The position numbers were made by a program, and so were the translations under genes. From Tenericutes bacterium HGW-Tenericutes-1 (GTDB lineage Bacteria; Bacillota_I; Bacilli_A; Izemoplasmatales; Hujiaoplasmataceae): 64,000 bases of DNA. Location: NCBI GenBank assembly GCA_002839155.1, contig PGXM01000003.1, positions 1 to 64,000 of the forward strand. The letters run 5' to 3'. Shown piece after piece: positions 47,115 through 58,062 of the stretch (its first letter is position 1; every line of letters begins with the position of its first letter). The notes under the pieces are model-generated. The model did no database searches, had not been told where the DNA came from, and was given only the letters and a program-made list of their open reading frames with translations.

Positions 47115-47144
47115 ATAGTCTAAACCAAATTTGGTTTAGACTAT
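47115..47144. terminator. Terminator between the GNAT gene and the TPR-like gene
   Basis: A 30-bp perfect palindrome, with arms ATAGTCTAAACCAAA and its complement, lies 14 bp behind the stop codon of the gene at 47158 and could terminate it. Confidence 0.7.
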
Positions 47145-47157
47145 GTATCGTTATAAC

Positions 47158-48072
47158 TTATTCTTCGTTGTTATCATCTATGTCCTGATTATCTGATTCG
47201 TTGACGGTTTCAACGGTTTCGATTTGTTCTACTTCTTCCGGTTTAATTTCTTCGTTAGGAATTTCTTCTTTGATGATGTAATCTTCAACTTTTACAAGTC
47301 CTTTAAATTTCTTGATGGCTCCTAATGCTGTGTGATGTTCTTTTCCGTTTGCGATGACAAAGGCAAGACATTTGTCTCTTTCTAAATCATCACCTAATTT
47401 TTCGAAATATAATGCCAAGCGATAATTATAAATGAGTTTTGTCGTGATGTATCCATCGTTTCTTGAAAAATGACGTTCAATCACGTCTTTATAATTATCA
47501 AGAGAAGTATCGATATTTTTAATTGCTTCTAAAATTTCTTCATAACTCGCAACGAAATTCGTATATTTTCCAGGGACTCTTGATTTGGAATTTTTAATTC
47601 TGTCGAAAGCAATATTAAAGGTTTCTTCGTCGCCTAATTCAAAAGCACTATAACAAGTAAATGCGAAGATTAAAATGTGGTATAAAACGTTTAAACGTTT
47701 AAGTTCAACAGTATTAAATGTTTTAATCGCGTCTTCATATTTTCCGCTGTAATATTGAGACATGCCGTAATACACTCGGTAGAGTTCGCCGACATTTTTT
47801 GTCGGCGCATTGACCATGCCTTCATAAGCTATTCTTTCTGCTTCTGCGACATTGATGTCATAATCAACGAGCATCGTAAATTTTGAAGCAAACAATTGTA
47901 AGGGTCCGCTGACGCGATACTTTAAATAAATATATCCCGCAGATCCAATTAAGATAATCCATAACCAGTCAATACGACTTTCAACTGGTAAAATTGAATT
48001 AACGACAATTGCGGTGATCATGATGACTAAAAATACAATAAGAAAAATAATATACTTCTTTCTGTTAAACAT
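47158..48072 (-). CDS. Membrane-anchored TPR-like protein
   Basis: 304 residues. Two TM helices at the N-terminus (about 8-28 and 34-50), then a helical repeat region (AEAERIAYEGM, GMSQYYSGKYEDAIKTFNTVEL, AFTCYSAFELGDEETFNIAF, YNYRLALYFEKLGDDLERDKC) characteristic of TPR-type scaffolds, and an acidic C-terminal tail. No specific family recognised. 11 bp behind the 193-residue gene, likely co-transcribed. Confidence 0.75.
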   Translation of the reverse strand: MFNRKKYIIFLIVFLVIMITAIVVNSILPVESRIDWLWIILIGSAGYIYLKYRVSGPLQLFASKFTMLVDYDINVAEAERIAYEGMVNAPTKNVGELYRVYYGMSQYYSGKYEDAIKTFNTVELKRLNVLYHILIFAFTCYSAFELGDEETFNIAFDRIKNSKSRVPGKYTNFVASYEEILEAIKNIDTSLDNYKDVIERHFSRNDGYITTKLIYNYRLALYFEKLGDDLERDKCLAFVIANGKEHHTALGAIKKFKGLVKVEDYIIKEEIPNEEIKPEEVEQIETVETVNESDNQDIDDNNEE

Positions 48073-48083
48073 ATAAAGTCCTC

Positions 48084-48665
48084 CTAAATGTCCCTTCCAA
48101 TCAAGATTTCATCTTCTTGATATAATTCAAGGCCTAATGTATCGGCGATATCAGAAAAGATATCCACGATACCATACATATTAATATCTTTATTTGCGAT
48201 AATTATGTTAACTTGGTCATCAACGTAAAGATTAAGCTCGGGTTTGATGTCTTGTTTTTTATCCATCAATTCTTCTAATTCGTCTTCGAGTTTTTCAAGA
48301 ATGTCTCGATTATATTTGACCTTCTTTTCTTCTAACTCATATTTTAAATCATCGATGAAAAATAACGCACTCACCACTTGATCGTATTCTAAAAATTGAT
48401 GAAAATCACCTTTAAATTTCGTATCAATCAGTAATTTACAAGTATCAAGTTGATCATGTAAAAACTCTAATCCGACGGAAACGATTTTATCGATATCATC
48501 GTTGACATCAATTAATCCCTCTTGAGTTTGTTGCTTCAAAGATTCTAAGACTGCATAAACCGGCAAAAACCGATCATATAGAACGGAATTATGTTCATGT
48601 AATTCTTCAATAAAGTTATGATTTTCTTTATCCCAAGCATCAAATTCTTTTAACCAATCATCCAT
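48084..48665 (-). CDS. Acidic coiled-coil hypothetical protein
   Basis: 193 residues, strongly acidic, helical, with a coiled-coil-like segment (ELEEKKVKYNRDILEKLEDELEELMDKKQ, about 113-141 described here by its first and last residues ELEEKK and MDKKQ). No signal peptide or TM helix. Family not recognised. First gene of a two-gene unit with the TPR-like membrane protein, with which it may act. Confidence 0.65.
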   Translation of the reverse strand: MDDWLKEFDAWDKENHNFIEELHEHNSVLYDRFLPVYAVLESLKQQTQEGLIDVNDDIDKIVSVGLEFLHDQLDTCKLLIDTKFKGDFHQFLEYDQVVSALFFIDDLKYELEEKKVKYNRDILEKLEDELEELMDKKQDIKPELNLYVDDQVNIIIANKDINMYGIVDIFSDIADTLGLELYQEDEILIGRDI

Positions 48666-48696
48666 AATAAAATCCTTTCTTAAAAATAATAGATGA

Positions 48697-48722
48697 AAAC
48701 CACTAAAATGTTAGTGGTTTTT
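48697..48722 (-). terminator. Terminator behind fba
   Basis: AAACCACTAACATTTTAGTGG-like stem with T-run on the minus strand, just after the aldolase stop. Confidence 0.75.
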
Positions 48723-48733
48723 CCTTAGAATGA

Positions 48734-49600
48734 TTAAGCTTGATTAACAGAACCGAATAAAATCATTTTTTCACGAACGACTTGTTTAATTGCTTCAGTT
48801 CCAGGGGCTAATAATTTTCTTGGGTCAAAGCCTTTGCTTTCTAAATCTTTACCAGCTTCGATATATTTACGGGTTGCTTCTGCGAAGACAACTTGACATT
48901 CCGTGTTTACGTTAATTTTCGCAACCCCTAAAGAGATTGCTTCTTTTACCATGTGATCAGGAATACCAGAACCGCCATGAAGAACTAAAGGCGTTTCATT
49001 CACTTTCGCTTTGATCGCACGTAAAACTTCAAAATTCAAACCTTTCCAGTTGGCTGGGTATTTACCATGAATATTACCAATACCCGCTGCTAAAATCGAT
49101 ACACCTAAACTAGCGATGGTTTTGCATTCTTCTGGATCAGCTAATTCACCATTTCCAGTAACACCATCTTCTTCGCCGCCAATTGCGCCAACTTCAGCTT
49201 CGATAGAAACGCCCATTTTTTTACAAATGGCAACGAGTTCTTTGGTCTTTTCAATATTTTCAGCGATTGGATAATGTGATCCGTCAAACATGATTGATTT
49301 AAAACCAGCATCTAATGCTTTTTTAGCACCTTCATAAGTTCCATGGTCCAAATGAACAGCGACTGGAACAGAAATGTTTAACGATTCAATCATAGCGTTA
49401 ACCATTGCGACAACGGTCTTGTATCCCGTCATATATTTTCCGGCACCTTCAGAGACGCCTAAGATGACTGGAGATTTTAATTCTTCAGCGACGAGAAGGA
49501 TAGCTTTTGTCCACTCAAGATTGTTAATGTTAAATTGTCCGACAGCGTAACCGTTTTGGAACGCTTTATTAAGCATTGATTCTGCAGAGATGATACCCAT
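48734..49600 (-). CDS. fba: Fructose-bisphosphate aldolase, class II
   Basis: 288 residues from the ATG at 49600 behind GGAGGT. Zinc ligands in VAVHLDHGTYEGAKKA (about 78-93) and at VLHGGSGIPD; substrate loop GVTGNGE. Reversibly cleaves fructose-1,6-bisphosphate to DHAP and G3P. Stands alone with its own terminator. Confidence 0.96.
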   Translation of the reverse strand: MGIISAESMLNKAFQNGYAVGQFNINNLEWTKAILLVAEELKSPVILGVSEGAGKYMTGYKTVVAMVNAMIESLNISVPVAVHLDHGTYEGAKKALDAGFKSIMFDGSHYPIAENIEKTKELVAICKKMGVSIEAEVGAIGGEEDGVTGNGELADPEECKTIASLGVSILAAGIGNIHGKYPANWKGLNFEVLRAIKAKVNETPLVLHGGSGIPDHMVKEAISLGVAKINVNTECQVVFAEATRKYIEAGKDLESKGFDPRKLLAPGTEAIKQVVREKMILFGSVNQA

Positions 49601-49694
49601 TGTGTTACCTCCAAAAATAGATTTTTTTACACCATAATTATACAAAAAAATGATGATTTTGTAAAGTTTATTCACCTAATCTACAAAAAGCAAA

Positions 49695-49718
49695 AGGATT
49701 GGGTGAAATCCCAATCCT
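49695..49718 (-). terminator. Terminator behind the tldD-tldE pair
   Basis: AGGATTGGGATTTCACCCAATCCT on the minus strand followed by a T-rich stretch. Confidence 0.75.
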
Positions 49719-49727
49719 CAAAAGTAA

Positions 49728-51041
49728 TTATAATCCAGCAACGACCATTGGTCCAACCTTAACTGAAGGACAAGTAATGCCATAATAACCGGTTTTTGTA
49801 TCATTTCCAAGCGCTTCAATGTCCTGAAGCATTTTAATGAAATTGCCCGCAACAGTAATTAAAGCAACGGGTGCACCTATTACGCCCTCTTTAACCACGA
49901 AGCCCATGGCTTGAAGCGAGAAATCACCTGATACAGAATTCGCTCCTGCATGTGCGCCTTGAACATCGGTCACATAAATGCCATTCTTAATCATTTTAAT
50001 CAACTCATCTTTTGAATGATTTCCCGGTAATAACGCTAAGTTGACTGCAGAGACAGTACCACCAAATCCGTTACCAGTAGATGTTACTTGATCTTTTTTT
50101 GCGGTATTTAAATTATGAAGGAAAGTCGTTAAAACCCCTTCTTTAACTAATTCTTTATATTTCGTTGCGACTCCTTCATCATCAAATGAACGACTGCGAC
50201 TTGATTTTTTCATGAAAGGATCATCGACTAACGTCACATGACTTGAACCAATCGTCGAACCCAGTTTTCCTTTGAGTAATGATGCGCCTTTATGAACTGC
50301 TTCAGCGGAGAAAATACCACTAAAAGCTGATAATAAAATACCAAACGCATCTCGGTCAAAAACAATTTCATAATTTCCAGAAGGAATTGGTTTAGCCCCT
50401 AAGGTTTTAACTGCGTCTTCTACAACTTTTCTCGATAATTCTTCATTATTATAATCATTAAAATCATTGGTGATTAACAGATCAAAACCAGTTCTTTGAT
50501 CGGTTTCGTTTTTAACGATGACTTGACCACCTAACATCGAAGAATTGACTTTATTAAAGAGTTTTAATCCCTTCGTATTTTGCAACATGACGGTTTTTGT
50601 TTGTTCCGCATACATTGTTTCAACGATGGAAACCCGTGGATCAGCCGCATGGAACAAAGCGTCAAGATTTTTAACTTTCTCAATTTTCTTAGAAACATCC
50701 ATTGTTTTTAATTCTTCGTTATATAAATCATTTAATTCTTTATATTCTTTATCTCCCGCATAAATCATCGCTTCATCTGGTGAATCAATAATTTTTGCGG
50801 ATTCAATAATGGTATTAACGATGGTGTCGATTAACGACTCATCCATAATTTCAGTTGAATACGTTCCCATTTTACCTTGATAAATACCACGAATGACCAT
50901 GCTTGAGGAATCAGAAATTTCATATTTTTCCAATTGACCATCAAAAACTTCAATCGATAATTCATTCATGTTGTTCAAGAAGACTTGAACATCACTTATG
51001 CCTGCTTTTATTGCTTTTTCAAAGAGTTTTTCAATAAACAT
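49728..51041 (-). CDS. tldE: TldE/PmbA family protein
   Basis: 437 residues from the ATG at 51041 behind GGAG; the longer frame overlaps the end of tldD. N-terminal TldD/PmbA fold (GISDVQVFLNNMNELSIEVFDGQ region) and C-terminal GAHAGANSVSGDFSLQAMGF. Lacks the HExxxH metal motif, as expected of the non-catalytic partner. Forms a hetero-protease with TldD that digests unfolded peptides or matures peptides. Confidence 0.92.
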   Translation of the reverse strand: MFIEKLFEKAIKAGISDVQVFLNNMNELSIEVFDGQLEKYEISDSSSMVIRGIYQGKMGTYSTEIMDESLIDTIVNTIIESAKIIDSPDEAMIYAGDKEYKELNDLYNEELKTMDVSKKIEKVKNLDALFHAADPRVSIVETMYAEQTKTVMLQNTKGLKLFNKVNSSMLGGQVIVKNETDQRTGFDLLITNDFNDYNNEELSRKVVEDAVKTLGAKPIPSGNYEIVFDRDAFGILLSAFSGIFSAEAVHKGASLLKGKLGSTIGSSHVTLVDDPFMKKSSRSRSFDDEGVATKYKELVKEGVLTTFLHNLNTAKKDQVTSTGNGFGGTVSAVNLALLPGNHSKDELIKMIKNGIYVTDVQGAHAGANSVSGDFSLQAMGFVVKEGVIGAPVALITVAGNFIKMLQDIEALGNDTKTGYYGITCPSVKVGPMVVAGL

Positions 51042-51043
51042 GA

Positions 51044-52441
51044 TTATTTCGCTCCTTTCTTTCCGCCAACGGTAATCGACGAAACCCGAAGTGTTGGTTG
51101 TCCAACATCGGCAGGAATTGAACCGGAAGCTGAGCCACACATGCCTCTAGCACGATCTAAATTATTCGCAATCATATCAATTTTCCATAATATTTCTGCG
51201 CCATTTCCAACTAAAGAAGCACCTCTAACTGGTTCAGCGATTTTACCATTACGAATGATATATCCTTCACTGACAGCGAAGTTAAAATCGCCACTACCAG
51301 GGTTAACAGAGCCGCCACCCATTTTCGCTGCGTATAATCCATATTCTGTTGCGGCGATGATTTCATCGAAGGTTGAAGTGCCGTTATCAATAAACGTATT
51401 CGACATTCTTGAAGTAGGGGAATAACGGTAAGATTCTCTTCTTGAAGAACCGGTCGGTTGATGATCCATTCTTCGACTATTGAGTTTATCAACCATGTAA
51501 GATTTTAAAATACCATTTTCTATTAATACACGTCGTTGTTGCGGATAGCCTTCATCATCAAAGTTCGCTGAACCCCATCCGTTTTCAATCGTTCCATCAT
51601 CAATCGCAGTTACGATTGGAGATGCAACTTGTTGATGGAGTTTACCACAAAATACTGAAGCGTTTTTCGCAACAGAAGTTGCTTCTAATGAATGACCGCA
51701 AGCCTCATGGAAGATAACACCACCAAATTCATTATCAATAACGACAGGCATAACACCACTTGGACATTCGTCAGCGAATAACATGGTTTTAGCCATTCTC
51801 GCAGCGTTTCTTGCGATGTCTTCAATATTGACGTCTTCTAAGAAATATTCGTAACCTTTACCTGTTCCAGGTGCTTCATAACCGGTTTGCATCATGCCGT
51901 CTTTGCCGGCAATAGCATTAATGCCAAGTCTGATGCGTGTCCGTTCTTCTGTTACATAACGACCTTCGCTGTTCGCAATTAAAATGGTTTGAACCCATTC
52001 AGTCAAATTGACCATGACTTGTTGAATGACTTCATCGTATTCTTTTGCAGCTTTATAAGCTTTTTTTAGAAGTTCAACTTTTTCTGTTTGTTTAAAAACT
52101 AAAGGACTGACTAAGACTTTGTGTTTTTGGCCTACTTCAATCTCACCAAGGGGTAAGGCTTTCGTTTTTAATTCATCAGAAAATGATTTGGATAAATCAC
52201 TTGCTAGTTTGAGTAAATCTTCAGGATTATTGGAATTGGTAAATCCATATACACTTTGAAGTTTATGCGCAATTCGAATTCCGATGCCAAAAATCTTACG
52301 ACTGTTTGCTTTTTCAACCAATCCACCAACCGTTTGAATAGAGCCTGAAACAGTCTCTTCCGTAAATACTTCAGCGAAATCGCCACCCGTCGCCAGGGCA
52401 GTTTCGATGATCTTTTCTAATATTTCTTTCTTAAGCAACAT
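51044..52441 (-). CDS. tldD: Metalloprotease TldD
   Basis: 465 residues. Zinc motif HEACGHSLEA (about 236-245) in the family context GGVIFHEACGH, then SRRMDHQPTGSSRRESYRY and C-terminal GSGDFNFAVSEGYII. Catalytic subunit with TldE encoded two bases downstream. Confidence 0.95.
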   Translation of the reverse strand: MLLKKEILEKIIETALATGGDFAEVFTEETVSGSIQTVGGLVEKANSRKIFGIGIRIAHKLQSVYGFTNSNNPEDLLKLASDLSKSFSDELKTKALPLGEIEVGQKHKVLVSPLVFKQTEKVELLKKAYKAAKEYDEVIQQVMVNLTEWVQTILIANSEGRYVTEERTRIRLGINAIAGKDGMMQTGYEAPGTGKGYEYFLEDVNIEDIARNAARMAKTMLFADECPSGVMPVVIDNEFGGVIFHEACGHSLEATSVAKNASVFCGKLHQQVASPIVTAIDDGTIENGWGSANFDDEGYPQQRRVLIENGILKSYMVDKLNSRRMDHQPTGSSRRESYRYSPTSRMSNTFIDNGTSTFDEIIAATEYGLYAAKMGGGSVNPGSGDFNFAVSEGYIIRNGKIAEPVRGASLVGNGAEILWKIDMIANNLDRARGMCGSASGSIPADVGQPTLRVSSITVGGKKGAK

Positions 52442-52496
52442 TATGTACCTCCTATTGCATTTTTACGAAATTATACCATTTAAATGTGATAAAAAA

Positions 52497-52520
52497 AAGG
52501 CTTTTTAATAAAAGCCTTCA
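52497..52520 (-). terminator. Terminator behind pyrG
   Basis: AAGGCTTTTATTAAAAAGCCTT then T-run on the minus strand. Confidence 0.8.
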
Positions 52521-52528
52521 GATTACAG

Positions 52529-54188
<1,660 letters not shown>

Positions 54189-54252
54189 CATTTTAGTGAG
54201 CTCTTTAAAATTATAACAATTTCAATTTACAAAAGCAATTGCTTTTTATTTT

Positions 54253-54771
54253 TTATTCGTCATACATGTCTTCGTAGTCGTCCATGTACTCATTGTACTT
54301 ATCGTCATCGAAGTCATCTTCTTCAACTAAAGCTTCTTCATCTTCATCAACGAAGTCTTCTTCGAAGTCGTCATCTAATTCAGCTTCAAAGTCAGGTTCT
54401 AATGTTGCTTCGTCTTCTTCCTCTTCATCCTCATCAAGTTCTTCATCCTCTAATTCGTCTTCTTCGTCTTCATCGAATTCGACTTCTTCCTCGTATTCAG
54501 GGAATTCTTGATAATAAGCACCGTCTTTATCCCAAAGATCAATCGATTGACGAGATTTCAAATCCCATAAATCATCTCCGGTATAAACGAACTTAGCTGA
54601 GATAATGAAGTCGGCGTAAAATTGGCTAATGATATCTGCAATTTGAGCTTCTGTGAAGCCTTTTGATTCGCTCATCACTTTAAACAAATCTAAGAAGGTC
54701 ATTGGACCTTTATTTTGTCTAAGAATAGCTTCAGCTGCTTCGATAAGTGACAATTGTTTAATGTCAGTCAT
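54253..54771 (-). CDS. rpoE: DNA-directed RNA polymerase subunit delta
   Basis: 172 residues from the ATG at 54771 behind AAGGAACGG. N-terminal HARE-HTH domain (SLIEAAEAILRQNKGPMTFLDL... DLWDLKSR) of about 85 residues, then a long tail made almost only of Asp and Glu. The tail competes with nucleic acid for RNA polymerase and speeds recycling. Its repeated GAA/GAT codons create a spurious Ser-rich frame on the other strand. Confidence 0.95.
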   Translation of the reverse strand: MTDIKQLSLIEAAEAILRQNKGPMTFLDLFKVMSESKGFTEAQIADIISQFYADFIISAKFVYTGDDLWDLKSRQSIDLWDKDGAYYQEFPEYEEEVEFDEDEEDELEDEELDEDEEEEDEATLEPDFEAELDDDFEEDFVDEDEEALVEEDDFDDDKYNEYMDDYEDMYDE

Positions 54772-54790
54772 TTTTTCCGTTCCTTCCATG

Positions 54791-55153
54791 TTAAATCCAC
54801 TTTAGATTCATTTCATGATGTGTGACAACGCTATCGCTGTCTAGCATATCATAAGATAGTGATAATTCTTGTTTCTTAAGTAAGATGTCTCGAGTCATAA
54901 CAGTAAATGGAAATGAGAGCCCTTGGGTCGTAAAGAAGCCTTCAGAAGGGAGTCCCTTTTTGAGAATTAACTTCATTGTCGATAAACCAATTCTTTCGAT
55001 TCTGACTAAATCATCTGTATATTCAATGATATAACGAAAATTTTCATTATCTTCAAAAAATAATTTAGAAGCGATATGATTGGCAACTGTGTCAAAAACA
55101 GTCTCATTTTCGCCATTGATAGCCATTCGAAAGTGGATTTTGACTTTTTCCAT
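54791..55153 (-). CDS. DUF1934 family protein (YwiB-like)
   Basis: 120 residues, a calycin-like beta barrel by family. VKIHFRMAINGENETVFD opens it, and RIERIGLSTMKLILKKG fits the family core. The neighbours rpoE and pyrG downstream match the Bacillus ywiB-argS-rpoE-pyrG order with argS missing. Ligand unknown. Confidence 0.85.
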   Translation of the reverse strand: MEKVKIHFRMAINGENETVFDTVANHIASKLFFEDNENFRYIIEYTDDLVRIERIGLSTMKLILKKGLPSEGFFTTQGLSFPFTVMTRDILLKKQELSLSYDMLDSDSVVTHHEMNLKWI

Positions 55154-55240
55154 AATTCACCTGTTTAATGCTTTACATATTATATATTAAAACGTTTGTA
55201 AATACAAGTATCATCATTTCATTATTTTTTTATGATTTTT

Positions 55241-56917
55241 TTAAAATAAATTATCATCATGTGAATAACTTTCGGTTAAGACATTCACAACGATGTTATT
55301 ACAGTGATCCCCTATTCTTTCCATATTGGAAAGGATATCGACGTAAAATCCGGCTTCTGTTTCAGAACATGTTTTATCATTGATGCGGTTAATATGATTT
55401 TTACGGTATTTTTTTACAAGTTTATCAAGTTCATTTTCACGAACGTTAACTTCGGTTGCAACATCTTTATCTTTTGATTCAAATGCCTTTAATGATTGAT
55501 GTAACGTTTTACGTAACAAAGTATATAAATCGATTAAATCAGCTTTTGCTTCTGGATGTAATTCGATTCTACTGGTATATCGTTCTTCAAAGAATTCGAT
55601 TAAATTGGTTAAATGATCTCCAATGCGTTCTAAGTCGCTGATGGTGTCAATTTGTTTTGCCATTTCCGTCATTTCGTAACGGCCTAATTCACCGGCTCCT
55701 ACTTTAACTAAATAGTTATGAATTTTATCATCCATGCCATCGATGATTTCTTCACATTGTAAACCCATTTCCATATTTTTATGGATGTTCTCAAAGGAAA
55801 AATCATAAGTATATTCAAACATAGCACGGCAAACATTTCCCATATTGATAATAGCTCTTTTTGAATTTTCTAACGCTAAGACGCCTGAACGGTGGATAAG
55901 TGATTCATCTAAGATGATATCATCAATGACCACTTCGTTTTTCGAAGGGATGAGTTTGGTCACTAACCAAACCATTTGTTTGATGAACCAATAGAGGACA
56001 AAGACTGTGACTAGATTAAATAGGACGTGAGCGATAGAGACGGTCATTTTATCCGTGAGATAATCGACACCGAATAAATTTTTACTAATAAAAGCCACCA
56101 GTGCTGAATAAGGTTTAATTAAGATAAAGAAGAAAACAGAACCAATTAAATTAAACATGACGTGGATAGCAGCGGTTCTTTTCGCCGCGGATGGAGCACC
56201 AACGGCAGCAAATACAGAAGTTACTGTTGTGCCAATGTTATCACCAAGTACGATGGCAATCGCGCCAATTAGCGGAACCCCTCCCGTTGAATAGAGTTGT
56301 TGCAAGAGACCAATAGTTGCGGACGATGATTGAATGACAACGGTTGTTCCTAGACCAACTAATACACCTAAAATTGGATATTCAGATACATTAATTAATA
56401 ATTGAGCGAACCCAGGAAGTTGAACGAGTTGTTTTAAAGAATCACCCATTAACTCTAAACCAAAGAATAGCATTCCAAATCCAAGGATGGTTCTACCGAT
56501 ATCTTTGATTTTTTTCTTTTGCATGAAGAAAATTAAAAAGCTACCGACAAACATGATTGGCATGGCGTATGCGCCGATATCAAGACCAATCAATACAGAA
56601 GTGATTGTAGTACCAATATTCGCACCAAAGATTACGCCAACCGCTTGCGGTAACGTCATCAATCCCGCTCTTACTAAGCCAACGACTAAAGCGGTTGTGC
56701 CTGAAGAGGATTGAATTAATCCGGTAACGATAACACCAACAAAGATGCCTTTTAACGGCGTGTTGGTTGTTTTTTCTAGAATAATTTTCATTTTCTTGCC
56801 AGCAATTTTCTTTAATGCATCACCCATCATGTTAATACCAAATAGGAAAATAGCTAATCCACCTAAAACATGGAATATCGTCCATTGCCAATCGATTGTG
56901 ACACCAAATATCAACAT
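55241..56917 (-). CDS. Na/Pi cotransporter family protein with PhoU-like tail
   Basis: 558 residues. Two inverted Na_Pi repeats carry the QSSS signatures: GLIQSSSGTTALVVG (about 68-82) and VVIQSSSATIGLLQQL (about 193-208), within about nine TM helices. The C-terminal 200 residues form a PhoU-like helical domain (ISDLERIGDHLTNLIEFFEE and NMERIGDHCNNIV). Imports phosphate with sodium, or extrudes it; direction cannot be told. Monocistronic. Confidence 0.93.
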   Translation of the reverse strand: MLIFGVTIDWQWTIFHVLGGLAIFLFGINMMGDALKKIAGKKMKIILEKTTNTPLKGIFVGVIVTGLIQSSSGTTALVVGLVRAGLMTLPQAVGVIFGANIGTTITSVLIGLDIGAYAMPIMFVGSFLIFFMQKKKIKDIGRTILGFGMLFFGLELMGDSLKQLVQLPGFAQLLINVSEYPILGVLVGLGTTVVIQSSSATIGLLQQLYSTGGVPLIGAIAIVLGDNIGTTVTSVFAAVGAPSAAKRTAAIHVMFNLIGSVFFFILIKPYSALVAFISKNLFGVDYLTDKMTVSIAHVLFNLVTVFVLYWFIKQMVWLVTKLIPSKNEVVIDDIILDESLIHRSGVLALENSKRAIINMGNVCRAMFEYTYDFSFENIHKNMEMGLQCEEIIDGMDDKIHNYLVKVGAGELGRYEMTEMAKQIDTISDLERIGDHLTNLIEFFEERYTSRIELHPEAKADLIDLYTLLRKTLHQSLKAFESKDKDVATEVNVRENELDKLVKKYRKNHINRINDKTCSETEAGFYVDILSNMERIGDHCNNIVVNVLTESYSHDDNLF

Positions 56918-57087
56918 ATATATCCTCCGGAGATAAAATTTAGAGTACCATAGTCTATATTTATGAATTGTCCTCAGGACAAATTATTTTTGCATGTTTT
57001 CAACCGCTATCATTATAACAAATAGTTACCTATAATGTAACACTATAAAAACACTTTCATTCAAATATTTTTGATGAAACCAAAGAA

Positions 57088-57112
57088 AAAACCCGATTAT
57101 TCATCGGATTTT
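57088..57112 (-). terminator. Terminator overlapping the end of the second nrnA gene
   Basis: AATCCGATGAATAATCGGGTT then TTTTTC on the minus strand; the stop codon lies inside the loop. Confidence 0.7.
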
Positions 57113-58062
57113 AAATTTGCTTTATAATCTTTTACTAAATCATCAGCGTCTTTTAAAAGTTTTTCAACTGTTTCCCAGTTTCCAACGTTCGCCCCACATG
57201 CCATTGGGTGTCCCCCACCATCATATTTATTGGCGAGTAAATTAATAGCTGGTCCTTTGGAACGAAGTCTCGCTCTTACGATGTTATTTTCGTATTCAGC
57301 GAATAACATCCATACTGGACAATCCTCTAAACACGATAATTCGTTCACAAGAGAGGTAGCTTCTTCTAAAGAAACGTCATATTTCTTAATGATATCAGGT
57401 GTCATTTTAATATAAGCTACACCATTCGTTGTTTTTTCAAAGTTTTGTAAGACGTAACCTTGCAATTTCATTTGATTTTCGGTTTTAACATCGAGCATCG
57501 TTAAAATTCCACCAAAGTCTAAACCAAAATCAATCAAATGGGCAACGGCTTTAAAAGTATCTGCGGTGACACTACGATATTTAAAGCGTCCCGTGTCAGT
57601 GACGATACCCGTATATAAAGCTCTAGCCGCATCCATATTTAATTTTAAAATATTGGAATATTCTAAATAAAACTCTAAGATGATTTGTGAGGTTGCAGGT
57701 CTTGTGACGTCGACGTATTGATAATCTCCATATTGATCAACAGGAATATGATGATCAATTTTGATGACGTAATCACCTTTCATAAAACGTTGATCTGCGA
57801 CACGGTCACGTGTGGCAGTGTCGACAACGATGGATAAAGCGCCTTTATAAAAGTCATCAGGGATGATATCGACATCGCCGATGAATTTTACATAATCTGC
57901 GGTTTCACCGACATTGTAGATTTCTTTATCTGGAAATGATTCTTTTAAAATATGCTTTAATCCAAACCCTGCGCCATAACAGTCGCCATCTGGACGCATA
58001 TGCATATGAATGATGATGCGTTTGTACTCTAATATTTTATCGAGTATGTGTTGTTTATCCAT
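57097..58062 (-). CDS. NrnA-type DHH phosphoesterase (second of a pair)
   Basis: 321 residues. DHH motifs: MRPDGDCYGA (about 22-31), VDTATRDRV, KIDHHIPVDQYGD (about 105-117), and the DHHA1 motif GGGHPMACGANVG near the end. Family members degrade 2-5 nt oligoribonucleotides or pAp, or cyclic dinucleotide products. Starts 8 bp before the upstream paralogue ends. Confidence 0.92.
   Translation of the reverse strand: MDKQHILDKILEYKRIIIHMHMRPDGDCYGAGFGLKHILKESFPDKEIYNVGETADYVKFIGDVDIIPDDFYKGALSIVVDTATRDRVADQRFMKGDYVIKIDHHIPVDQYGDYQYVDVTRPATSQIILEFYLEYSNILKLNMDAARALYTGIVTDTGRFKYRSVTADTFKAVAHLIDFGLDFGGILTMLDVKTENQMKLQGYVLQNFEKTTNGVAYIKMTPDIIKKYDVSLEEATSLVNELSCLEDCPVWMLFAEYENNIVRARLRSKGPAINLLANKYDGGGHPMACGANVGNWETVEKLLKDADDLVKDYKANLKSDE

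Noticed and set aside
54284-54511. Ser-rich plus-strand frame
   Set aside because: Antisense of the Asp/Glu codons of the delta subunit tail.
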